From: Streptomyces lanatus
Lineage (GTDB): Bacteria; Actinomycetota; Actinomycetes; Streptomycetales; Streptomycetaceae
NCBI RefSeq assembly: GCF_014655715.1
Contig: NZ_BNBM01000005.1
Span: forward strand, 248,001-312,000
Reading direction: 5' to 3'
DNA length: 64,000 nucleotides
Shown here: positions 1-7,800 of the stretch, piece after piece
How positions within the stretch are numbered: the first letter of the stretch is position 1
Layout of the letters: each line of letters starts with the position of its first letter
Made by a program: the position numbers and the translations under genes
The notes under the pieces: model-generated
Database searches by the model: none
What the model was told of the DNA's origin: nothing
The model's input: the letters and a program-made list of their open reading frames with translations, nothing else

Positions 1-196
1 CGACGACCCGATCGGCGGCCTCGGCCACCCACGTCTCCCGCAACAGCACCACCACCTCCCGGAAATACGTCCGCACCTCGTCGTCGGAGCGCGGCCGTAC
101 GACGGTCGGCAGCGCGGCGGCGAACGACCGCAGCCACACGTCGGCGGCGGCACCGGCATCGGTGGGCAGGGCGCGGCGCAGGGCGACGGCGGTCAT
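1..196 (-). CDS. GNAT-family N-acetyltransferase, N-terminal part (runs off the left edge)
   Basis: The reading frame opens at ATG 196-194 and stays open to the window edge. The first 65 residues begin MTAVALRRALPTDAGAAADV and then show WLRSFAAALPTV. This is the usual first strand and helix of a GNAT acetyltransferase, which transfers an acetyl group from acetyl-CoA to an amine. The acetyl-CoA-binding motif lies outside the window, so the substrate is unknown. The start codon overlaps the TGA of the RidA gene in an ATGA tetranucleotide, so the two genes are probably translationally coupled. The family call rests only on the N-terminal pattern. Confidence 0.6.
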   Translation of the reverse strand, partial: MTAVALRRALPTDAGAAADVWLRSFAAALPTVVRPRSDDEVRTYFREVVVLLRETWVAEAADRVV

Positions 197-618
197 GACG
201 GCGTCCCCTCCGCGGGTTGGTCGGGAACCACGGCGGTGGCCGTGATCTCCACCAACTGCCCCGAGTACCCGAGGCAGGCCACCCCGAGAAGCGTCGAAGA
301 ATGAGGCCCGCTGCTCAGCCCGGACGCCTCGACGACCTCCCACACGGCGGACAGTACGGCGGTGTCACCGCTCACGACGTACACGTCGGTCGACAGGACA
401 TGGCCCAAGTCGCTGCCGATCGCGCGGAGTTGTTCCCGGAGATTGGCGATCACCTGCTCGGCCTGCCGCACCGGGTCGCCCTCCCCGACGAGGTTCCCGC
501 CGGTGTCGAGCGGCACGGAACCGGCGAGGAAGGCGAGCCTGGTGCCGGCTTCGACGATGGAGGCGTGGGAGTAAGTGGGGGGTGGGAAGAGGGCGGGGGA
601 GGTGACGCGTCGGATCAT
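193..618 (-). CDS. RidA/YjgF-family protein
   Basis: A 141-residue protein of the RidA (YjgF/YER057c/UK114) superfamily. Members form trimers; classic RidA hydrolyses reactive enamine/imine intermediates to ammonia and a keto acid, while other subgroups have different roles. Visible features are an N-terminal Pro-Pro-Thr-Tyr-Ser-His segment, the internal LAGSVPLDTGGNLVGEGD strand-turn, NLREQLRAIGSDL, and a C-terminal LVEITATAVV strand, all in family order and at family length. The start at 618 is supported by AGGAG five bases upstream. It overlaps the downstream GNAT gene by 4 nt. The arginine in the active-site position of canonical RidA (in a C-terminal G-x-R-x motif) is not evident, so this is more likely a non-canonical Rid subfamily. 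Confidence 0.85.
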   Translation of the reverse strand: MIRRVTSPALFPPPTYSHASIVEAGTRLAFLAGSVPLDTGGNLVGEGDPVRQAEQVIANLREQLRAIGSDLGHVLSTDVYVVSGDTAVLSAVWEVVEASGLSSGPHSSTLLGVACLGYSGQLVEITATAVVPDQPAEGTPS

Positions 619-698
619 GGGGGCTCCTGACGTGTGGGGCGGCCTACGACCCGCCGATCATCCGCGCCCGCACAAGGGCACGCATCCGAATTTCCCCC

Positions 699-1367
699 TC
701 ACTCCCGCAGTCGGCGCTCGCATTCCCGCGCCAGCTCCGGGTACGCCTTCGCGATCGCCGCGTAGACGCGTCGGCGCAGCAGTTCCTCGGCTGCCGCGCG
801 GCCGATACGGCCGTGCAACGCGTTCTCATCGAGGCTCCCTTCGTCGCGGGTCACCCGATGGCGCAGATAGTCGACCTTCCAGCGGTCGAGGACGTCCGCG
901 GCGGCTCCCTCGACCGTAGCGGCACCCGTGACCGCGGCGGGGCGTCCGCCATGGCTTCCCCGCCAGGACCTTCGCTCCTCCTCCCGCCGGTTGCGGTGCC
1001 GGACCGCCTGTGCGGCCAGGGTCCCCGGAGCCAGTCGCGGCACCTGGAGGGGCAACGCCGCGATCCGCGTCAGCACCTCCCGCCGCCTGCGCAGAGCCGC
1101 GGCCCGCGCGGCGGCGGACCGGCGCGCGGCGACCGCCGAGGCGGCCCGGAACTCCTCGCTCTGCTCGGCGGCCTCGACACGCTCGATGCTGTAGAGGCGG
1201 GTCTGCGGGGCGGAGTGGAAGTGCGGATGGGAGCGCAACAGATCGGGTTCACCGAGCAGTTGCCGCACCATCGCGGGTGTCCACCCTCGGGCCCGCAGCC
1301 CGGCTGCGGAGAGATGCTTACGCTGCCCCTCGGGACTGTTCTCGTCCGTCGTAGCCTTCGTCGTCAT
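699..1367 (-). CDS. Uncharacterised Arg/Ala-rich protein
   Basis: A 222-residue protein that I do not recognise by function. I chose the ATG at 1367 because GGGGGA lies six bases upstream; in-frame starts at 1388 and 1409 are possible but have poorer ribosome sites. The N-terminal third reads like a small DNA- or RNA-binding fold (SAAGLRARGWTPAMVRQLLG, then a PHFHSAPQTRLYSIERVEAAE strand-helix), as in putative helix-turn-helix mini-domains. Residues ~75-115 form a very basic Ala/Arg helix that could be coiled coil. The C-terminal part (DVLDRWKVDYLRHR...) looks helical. No transmembrane segment or signal peptide is visible. It stands alone, 80 bases from the RidA start. Confidence 0.75.
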   Translation of the reverse strand: MTTKATTDENSPEGQRKHLSAAGLRARGWTPAMVRQLLGEPDLLRSHPHFHSAPQTRLYSIERVEAAEQSEEFRAASAVAARRSAAARAAALRRRREVLTRIAALPLQVPRLAPGTLAAQAVRHRNRREEERRSWRGSHGGRPAAVTGAATVEGAAADVLDRWKVDYLRHRVTRDEGSLDENALHGRIGRAAAEELLRRRVYAAIAKAYPELARECERRLRE

Positions 1368-1463
1368 CGATGGTTCCCCCGTCGTCATTACGCTGAGTGA
1401 CGACTCCATTGATAACGCGTGGCACTGACAACGGGCCCGATCAGCCGTCGCTCGCCGACGCGC

Positions 1464-2078
1464 TCAACTCCCCGGACCGCCAGCTCCCCCTGGCTCGTCT
1501 GGAGCGCGCCCTGGGCCCGGGGGACGAGGAGGGCGCGGTGCCGGCAGGTCGATCAGGTCGCACACCCCGGCTACCTCTTGGAGGGTCCGCGCCAGCGAGA
1601 GCAGCGTCAGCCGCGCCCCAGTGATCTCACGTCGCAGCTCGTCCGCGTGCTGCCAGGCTCGCTCATGCGTCACGGGATCCTGGCCGTGCGGTCGCTGGGA
1701 CTCATAGGACTTGAGGCGGGGATGCCACGACGTGAGCAGCGGTCGCAGGACTCGGTTGAGGACGGTCAGGGCGATGATGCCGAAGCTGAAATGCCCCGGG
1801 GCCATCGGGGGAGCCACTTCGGGGCCGTAGCGGCGGAGGATCTCTCGTGTGGTGTTGAAGAAGGTGTGGAGAGAGGACAGGGTTTCGCGTAAAACGCCCT
1901 CGTCCGCGCCGAGCTCCTCGATCGGCACGCGCGTGACCAGCTCGACATAGAGCTCCCAGGCCGCCCTGCGCTCCGTGTCGGCCGGCTCCCATGTGCCGGA
2001 GATCTCGCCGACCAACGGAATCGTCAGCTTGGCGTTGATCTGCGACGGGCCGCCACGGCTACGCCGCTTGCGTCTCAT
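1464..2078 (-). CDS. Stand-alone copy of the C-terminal domain of the neighbouring TIR-STAND protein
   Basis: A 204-residue soluble, mostly helical protein. Residues ~38-175 are clearly homologous to the last ~140 residues of the TIR-NTPase encoded divergently at 2116-4038. Shared blocks in the same order are VELVTR; an LRE-L-SL helix; a threonine-arginine helix (NTTREIL here, DITRATL there); a leucine-rich helix ending in RP; SWHPRL/VWHPRL; and HERAWQHAD/HEAAWQEAD followed by R-E-x4-R-x2-L. I do not recognise a named family. A domain present both free and fused to a STAND ATPase suggests an adaptor or self-association module. The C-terminal 25 residues are Pro/Gly-rich. The start at 2078 has GGGAGG six bases upstream and lies inside the TIR gene's promoter region, so the two genes are divergent and back to back. 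Confidence 0.8.
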   Translation of the reverse strand: MRRKRRSRGGPSQINAKLTIPLVGEISGTWEPADTERRAAWELYVELVTRVPIEELGADEGVLRETLSSLHTFFNTTREILRRYGPEVAPPMAPGHFSFGIIALTVLNRVLRPLLTSWHPRLKSYESQRPHGQDPVTHERAWQHADELRREITGARLTLLSLARTLQEVAGVCDLIDLPAPRPPRPPGPGRAPDEPGGAGGPGS

Positions 2079-2101
2079 GATCGCCCTCCCCGCACCCGCA
2101 G

Positions 2102-2107
2102 TAGGCT
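2102..2107 (+). promoter_or_regulatory. -10 element for the TIR-STAND gene
   Basis: TAGGCT fits the actinobacterial TANNNT -10 consensus and ends eight bases before the GTG at 2116. This spacing is expected of a leaderless or nearly leaderless transcript. It favours 2116 over the in-frame ATG at 2077, which lies upstream of the element. No convincing -35 is visible. Confidence 0.55.
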
Positions 2108-2115
2108 GCGTTTCT

Positions 2116-4038
2116 GTGTGGGACGTCTTCCTCAGCTATAGCCGCGGCGATGTGGAGCGGGTTCGTCCGCTGGCGCGAGCGCTGCGCGACGGCGGGCTCA
2201 AGGTGTTCACGGATGAGGCTGGAGTCGCGTCGTTCACCGGCATCAGCGACACCATCCGGCGCGAACTGACCCGATCAAAGGCCCTCCTCGCGTACTACTC
2301 CACCGGCTACCCCGAGCGAGAGGCCTGCCAGTGGGAGCTGACCACCGCCTATCTGGCGGGACTCGCGGAAGGCGATCCGCGGCTCCGTGTCATGGTCGTG
2401 AACCCGGAACCACACACGGACCACATTCACCCTGTCGAACTTCGTGACGCCCGCCATGCTTCGGACACCGACCTCGACACCCTTGTCGCCGACGTATGCG
2501 ACCACACTGCCCGACTCGACGGGCACATAAGCATCAGGGAACAGGGCGTGCGACGCTGGCTGTTGGGCACACCCCAGTCGCGCCCTGAGTTCTTGGGACG
2601 GCTCTCTGAGCTCTGGCAGGTGCACTCCGCCCTGCATGCCCATGCCGCGCCGCTCATCACCGGCCGCGCTGCGGCGCATGCTGTTCAGATCCGGGGCATG
2701 GCGGGCATCGGAAAGACTCTGCTCGCTCAGGAATATGCACTCCGCTTCGCTGCGGCGTATCCAGGTGGGATCTTCTGGGTGAATGGCTCGTCGTACGACG
2801 ATTCGGTGCGTGCTCTTGGCTCCAATGATCTGTTCGGGTACTTCGAAGCCAAGGGCGAGCCCTTCCTCTGGATCGTCGACGCCGTACCCGTCGGCCGGTT
2901 CACTGTGCGAGAGATCCTGGCGATGGCAGCACCACATCCCCTCGGCCACAGCCTCTACACCCTCCGCAGCCGTGCCTATGACGCTCTCGGTACCTCAGTA
3001 GACCTGGGGCCGCTCGACGTATCCCACGCGCGCGTGCTGGTCGGCGGAGACGAAGCGTTGGCCGAAGCGGTCGGCGGCCATCCCCTCGTTCTGGGTCTGC
3101 TGGGGCGAGCCGTCAGCGCCGGCCACCATCCCCGCACTCTTCACGACGGGCTGTACGCCCGTGCCGGCTCTCTCCTCGACACGCTCGCGGACGAGGATGT
3201 GACGGCCTCTCTCATCCGGGACGCCGACACTGTGGAGGCCGCCGACGTACTCCGCTGCGCGGCCGCCCTCCATCCACTACCGTTCACCACCAGGGACGCG
3301 GCATGCATCCTGGCCGCCGCCGATCGAGTCCCCCAGGTCGTGGCCGACCGGCGTGCTGCCAACGGTGTCGCGCAGCTACACGCCCGTAGCCTGCTGGCCG
3401 CCGCAGCCGACGAACGCTGGTCCCTGCACCCGGTGACCCAGCACGCCTGGCACCACCATGACCCGGCCCCTGCCCGCGCGGAAGCCCTGCGTCATGCTGC
3501 TCTGCGCACCCTGGCCGACCGCCGCGATTCCCGCGCCCCGGCTACGCTGGCCTTCCCGGGCACCCGGAGGGAGGCACCCATGGCAGCGCCCAGTGAGCCG
3601 GAACGGATGGCCGCCTACGACATCCAGGTAGAGCTGGTCACCCGGATCGGGGTCCAGGAGCTTGAACCGGGCACGGGGAGCCTGCGCGAAGCGCTGGAAT
3701 CCCTGAAGGCCCTGATCGACATCACGCGTGCGACGCTGCACACGTACAGCGTGAGCCTGGAGGGCAGCTCGGAGAGCGGCGCGTCGACGGTCCAGAACCT
3801 CGCCTATGCCCTGATCAACGAGGCGATTCGCCCCTTCACCAGCGTGTGGCATCCGCGCCTCGCCGCTTACGAGGCTCGCTGTCCGGCGGATGTGTCTCCC
3901 CTGGACCACGAGGCTGCCTGGCAGGAGGCTGACACGATGCGGGCCGAACTGACGGTGCTGCGCGCCCCGTTGGTGCGGATCGTGCAAGGGCTGGGCGCCA
4001 TCTCCGGAGCGGACTTCGGCGTAGCGGCCACAGGATGA
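2116..4038 (+). CDS. TIR-domain STAND NTPase with a C-terminal adaptor-like domain
   Basis: A 640-residue signalling ATPase of the TIR-NB-ARC type. Residues 1-~120 are a TIR_2 domain: it opens VWDVFLSYSRGD and has the CQWEL segment carrying the glutamate that is catalytic in TIR NADases. Residues ~190-400 are the STAND ATPase core, with Walker A GMAGIGKT at 194-201 and a Walker B-like FLWIVDA at ~249-255. A helical/winged region follows, with no obvious tetratricopeptide repeats. Residues ~498-640 are the domain duplicated in the divergent gene at 1464-2078. Family knowledge suggests that ligand binding drives oligomerisation and NAD cleavage, as in anti-phage TIR-STAND proteins; that is inference here. 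Start GTG 2116 places the TIR domain at the N-terminus. Codon use looks less GC3-biased than the neighbours, consistent with transfer. Confidence 0.85.
   Translation: MWDVFLSYSRGDVERVRPLARALRDGGLKVFTDEAGVASFTGISDTIRRELTRSKALLAYYSTGYPEREACQWELTTAYLAGLAEGDPRLRVMVVNPEPHTDHIHPVELRDARHASDTDLDTLVADVCDHTARLDGHISIREQGVRRWLLGTPQSRPEFLGRLSELWQVHSALHAHAAPLITGRAAAHAVQIRGMAGIGKTLLAQEYALRFAAAYPGGIFWVNGSSYDDSVRALGSNDLFGYFEAKGEPFLWIVDAVPVGRFTVREILAMAAPHPLGHSLYTLRSRAYDALGTSVDLGPLDVSHARVLVGGDEALAEAVGGHPLVLGLLGRAVSAGHHPRTLHDGLYARAGSLLDTLADEDVTASLIRDADTVEAADVLRCAAALHPLPFTTRDAACILAAADRVPQVVADRRAANGVAQLHARSLLAAAADERWSLHPVTQHAWHHHDPAPARAEALRHAALRTLADRRDSRAPATLAFPGTRREAPMAAPSEPERMAAYDIQVELVTRIGVQELEPGTGSLREALESLKALIDITRATLHTYSVSLEGSSESGASTVQNLAYALINEAIRPFTSVWHPRLAAYEARCPADVSPLDHEAAWQEADTMRAELTVLRAPLVRIVQGLGAISGADFGVAATG
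3566..3582 (+). promoter_or_regulatory. Internal ribosome site and ATG within the TIR-STAND gene
   Basis: GGAGGGAGG at 3566-3574 is followed after five bases by an in-frame ATG at 3580. This is the strongest Shine-Dalgarno in the gene and sits exactly at the junction between the NTPase part and the duplicated C-terminal domain. Initiation here would give a separate 152-residue protein (3580-4038) equivalent to the stand-alone homologue. The stretch before it encodes a low-complexity RRDSRAPATLAFPGTRREAP linker, which reads like a former intergenic region. Whether it is used cannot be told from sequence. Confidence 0.5.
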
Positions 4039-4089
4039 GGCTCCCCGTCAGCCGCCCGTAATTGCGTAGAGACGTCCCCCACCCCTCCG

Positions 4090-4095
4090 TACGCT
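4090..4095 (+). promoter_or_regulatory. -10 element of the nucleotidyltransferase gene
   Basis: TACGCT lies at exactly -12 to -7 relative to the ATG at 4102, as expected for a leaderless transcript starting at the A of the initiation codon. There is no Shine-Dalgarno between it and the ATG. Confidence 0.6.
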
Positions 4096-4101
4096 GCCCC
4101 C

Positions 4102-4860
4102 ATGCCCACCCCCGAAGACCCCGCCTTCCTCAACCACACCGCCGACCGCCTCGCCGAACTCCCCACCATCCAGGCCGTCGCCCTCGGCGGCTCGCGGGCC
4201 CAGGGCACGCATCGGCCCGACAGTGACTGGGACCTCGCCGTCTACTATCGCGGCTCCTTCGACCCGGCCGACCTGCGCGCCCTCGGCTGGGCGGGCGAGG
4301 TGTCCGAGGTCGGTGGCTGGGGTGGGGGTGTCTTCAACGGGGGAGCGTGGCTGACGATCGAGGGGCGGCGGGTGGATGTCCACTATCGCGATCTCGATGT
4401 GGTGGAGCGGGAGCTGGCGGAGGCGGAGGAGGGGCGGTTCCGGGTGGAGCCGTTGCTGTTCCATCTCGCGGGGATTCCCAGCTATCTGGTGGTCGCGGAA
4501 CTGGCGATCAATCAGGTGCTGCGCGGCTCGCTGCCGAGGCCCGACCGCTACCCGGAGAAGCTGCGCCGGACCGCGAGCGAACGCTGGCACGGCACCGCCC
4601 GGGCCACCCTCGCCTACGCCAAGGCCAACCACGCCCCGGCCGGCCGCCTCACCGAGGTCGCGGGCGCCCTCGCCACGGCGGCCGTGCAGAACGGGCACGG
4701 TGTGTTGGCGGCGCGTGGGGAGTGGGTGACCAACGAGAAGCGGTTGCTGGAGCGGGCCGGGTTGCGGGGGGTGGACCGGATCCTCGGGGGTCTGCGGCCG
4801 GATGCGGAGGCCTTGCTGGAGGCGATCGCCGATGCCGAGACGATGTTCGGGGTGGCGTAG
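4102..4860 (+). CDS. Nucleotidyltransferase-domain protein
   Basis: A 252-residue protein with an N-terminal polymerase-beta-type nucleotidyltransferase domain. The hallmark LGGSRAQGTHRPDSDWDLAV at ~33-52 holds the GS motif and both metal-binding aspartates (D-x-D), and a third acidic residue lies in RRVDVHYRDL at ~95. The C-terminal half is helical, like the substrate-binding halves of kanamycin- and lincosamide-type nucleotidyltransferases. The target could be a small molecule, RNA or protein. Located between a TIR-STAND gene and a Mokosh-like helicase, it could be a defence accessory or a MenT/AbiEii-like toxin, but nothing in the sequence decides this. The gene ends two bases before the convergent helicase stop. 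Confidence 0.8.
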   Translation: MPTPEDPAFLNHTADRLAELPTIQAVALGGSRAQGTHRPDSDWDLAVYYRGSFDPADLRALGWAGEVSEVGGWGGGVFNGGAWLTIEGRRVDVHYRDLDVVERELAEAEEGRFRVEPLLFHLAGIPSYLVVAELAINQVLRGSLPRPDRYPEKLRRTASERWHGTARATLAYAKANHAPAGRLTEVAGALATAAVQNGHGVLAARGEWVTNEKRLLERAGLRGVDRILGGLRPDAEALLEAIADAETMFGVA

Positions 4861-4862
4861 GG

Positions 4863-7800
4863 TCAGACCCGCCGTGCCTTCGGCACCAGTCGCGCGTCCT
4901 CCCCGTACACCTCGCGCATCGCCCCGCATGGGGCGGGTTGGCGCTGCGGGCAGGCCCAGGCCCAGTAGTGGGACTTGCCTTTGTTCTTGGCGTCTGCCCT
5001 GTACTTTCTGACCTCCATGTCGACATGGCACCTGGGGCACTGCTCCGGGTGTGAGAACGCCTCCGCATGCTCGTGCTCCAGGAGGGAGCGGGCGAAGCGG
5101 GTGCCGCGGAAGCGGACCATGATTTCTCGGCGGGCGCCGCCTCCTGTCGGGGTGGAGAGGGTGTTGAGGCTGCCGAGGAACGTCGTGCGGTCGTCCACTA
5201 CGAGGATCTTCTGGTGCATTGTTCTGATGCGGACCAACTGGCTTACCGCTGCGGTCAGTTCGGGGAGGCGGTGGGCCGCGTCCTCGGCCGTTCTCGGATC
5301 GTGCAGCTGGTGTTGCAGACCCTTGTCGGCGTCCTCCACCACGAACGCCACGACACGTACGCCGCGTTGGCGCGCCGCGTAGAGGTGGGGGAGGACTTCC
5401 CACAGGCGTTTGTAGTACCAGGGCGCCCATAGCCACACGCTCTGGCGGGCGTTGTCGATGGCTTCGAGGGCGGCCGGGAAATAGCTCTGCTCGTCGTAAA
5501 TCGCGTCCCAGCGGACGTGGCCGTCGAAGGCCTGCCAGATCTCGTGGTGGACGGGGGTGAATTCCTGCGGGATGTCCGACTCGTCGAGGCCGAGGAGTTG
5601 GGATGCCCGTACGCCGAGGATGCGGCGGTTCGGGCCGGGGGTGGCGAGATCGCGGACGTGAGCGAGGACTGTGCCCTCCTTCGCCTGCGATATGGCCGCC
5701 CAGGCGGCGACGACGTAGACGCGTCTTCTCGCCCTCGTGGCACCGACGTTGAAGAGACGGGCGCCGTTGCGGGCGTAGTCCCACGGGTCCTGCATGCTGC
5801 CCCGGCCGGTCCAGCCGAGGCGGCGGCCGTCCTCCACCAGGTCGAGGACCACCACGTCGAACTCGCGGCCCTGGAAGCGGTGCGCCGTGCCCACCTCCAC
5901 CGCCGGGGAGCGGTGCAGGCTGTCCTGGTCGGCCAGCCAGTCGTGGGTGATGTCGGCCTGTGCGTTGTACGGGGTGACGATGCCGACCGACTCGCCCTGG
6001 TCCCGGTGGCGTTCGGCGAGCGCCTGGGAGATGACGCTGCCCGCCGTCCACCAGCGGCCCTTGCCCTTGCTGGGGGTGCGGGCGAGGCCGAGGCCGCCGT
6101 CATCGAGCTGGTCGGTGGTGATCAGTACGATCTCGGGGTCCCTGTCGCGTTCCCGGGCGGCCACCCCGGACACCAGCCGTGGGCCGTCGGCGCGGTCGCT
6201 GCCGTATGCGATGCGGTTGACCAGTTCCGCCACGTCCGGGCCGAACCGGTGTGTGGTCAGGAGTGCCGCGCAGCCCTCGTGGGCCAGGGCCTCGTCGGGG
6301 CTGCGGATGCCGACGAGTTCGAAGCAGTCGCGTATCAGCCAGCGGGCGAGGTTCGGCTCAGTGGGGGTCTTCTCGTGCTTCACGGCGCCCAACTGGCAGA
6401 AATCTCCCAGCAGTACGGCCGTCTCCTGGGCCTTCGCGACCGCCACGACGATCTCCGGGACGAGCGCCGCCGCGGCCTCGTCCACCAGGACCACGTCGTA
6501 CGGCCCCTCCGCCACTGCCCTGTTGATACGGGTCCGGGCCAGCGTGGTCGCCACGACCTGCGCGTCGCGGACGATCTCGGGCTCCGCCTGGGCGCGCAAC
6601 CGGGCGAGATCTTTGAGCAGTTGCTCGTGCCTGCGCTCCAGGTGCTCGATCTCCTCGATGAGCGGCTTGGTCTCCTTGCGCAGTGCACCCCGCTCGTTGT
6701 CGAGTTTCGGGAGGCCCGCCCGGCGTGCCGCGTCGATGAAGGGCTGGTCCTCGGGGAGCGGTCGGGGATGGCGCTCCTCGGCGTCGGCGAGCTCTGCGAC
6801 GGCCTGGGTCAGCTCGGACTGTGCGGCCGAACGGTGGACGAGGGCGGCGGCCTCTTCTTCGCGGGCGGCTGACACGGCGTCGGCTCGGCGGTCGAGCTCG
6901 GCCTCGTCGACCGGGTGCGCGGCCGCGCGCGCCGCCCGGATCTGCGGCCGGAGGATGCCGCACTGCCGCTCGTACTGCCGTACGGCGTCCAGGGCCGATG
7001 CGGCTGCGCGCCGCCATGTCGTGTCGAGCCCGGCGACGTGGTGGCCGAGTTCGGTCCGGCGTGGCTTGGTGCGGCGCCGGGCGAACACCCCCTTCTCCCT
7101 TTCCAGGGCGTCGAGTTCGCGCCGTGCCTCCCACAGTTCGCCCTCGGCGCGCCGGGCGGCGGACTGGGCCTGGAGCGTCTCGCTCTCCATGCCGTCGAGG
7201 ACGCCCTGCAGCCGCGCGGCCTCGGCAAGTTGGGCCCGCTGCGGGGCCAGGGCCTCCAACGCCGCGGTCCGCTCGCGCGTTACGGCTGCGGCCTGCTCGT
7301 ACGCCTCGGTGGCGGCGGCCACGGGCACCTGCCGTTCCTCCGCCTGCCGGGCGAGGTCGTCCAGCAACGCACCGTTCCTGATCCGTCGCCGGGCATCGGC
7401 GTAGGCCTCGGGGTCGTAGCCGGAGAGGAGCTGGTCGAGGTCGCGGAGGCGGCTCAGCTCGGGTGATGCCCGGAGCGCGATCAGTTCGGCCTCCGCCTCG
7501 GCCCGTTCGTTCTCCTTCTCCTCCAGCCGCGCCCGCACCAGCAGCGGCAGCGAGACCCGGTCGTCCTTGGCCACGGAGGCCAGGTGGGGCGTGCCGACCC
7601 GGACCATCTCACCCGGCTTCAGGCCGATCCTCGTCCGGATGGCGCCTTCGAGGGCGTTGTCCACAGCGATGTTGGTGCCGGAGACCAGCAGGACCCGCTT
7701 GCCCCGGGTCATCAGGTCGTCCAGCGCGCGTTTGAGGACGGTCGTCTTGCCCGTGCCCGGCGGTCCCCAGACCAGCCGTATGCCGGGAGTCGTGCAGGCC

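Noticed and set aside
3583..4038. Treating the TIR-STAND gene as two genes
   Set aside because: The frame is continuous through the internal start, so I annotated one gene with a possible nested product and did not split it.
4048..6051. A 667-codon minus-strand frame across the nucleotidyltransferase and the helicase end
   Set aside because: Out of frame with the helicase, Pro/Arg-rich, with no domain; both overlapping genes are clearly real.
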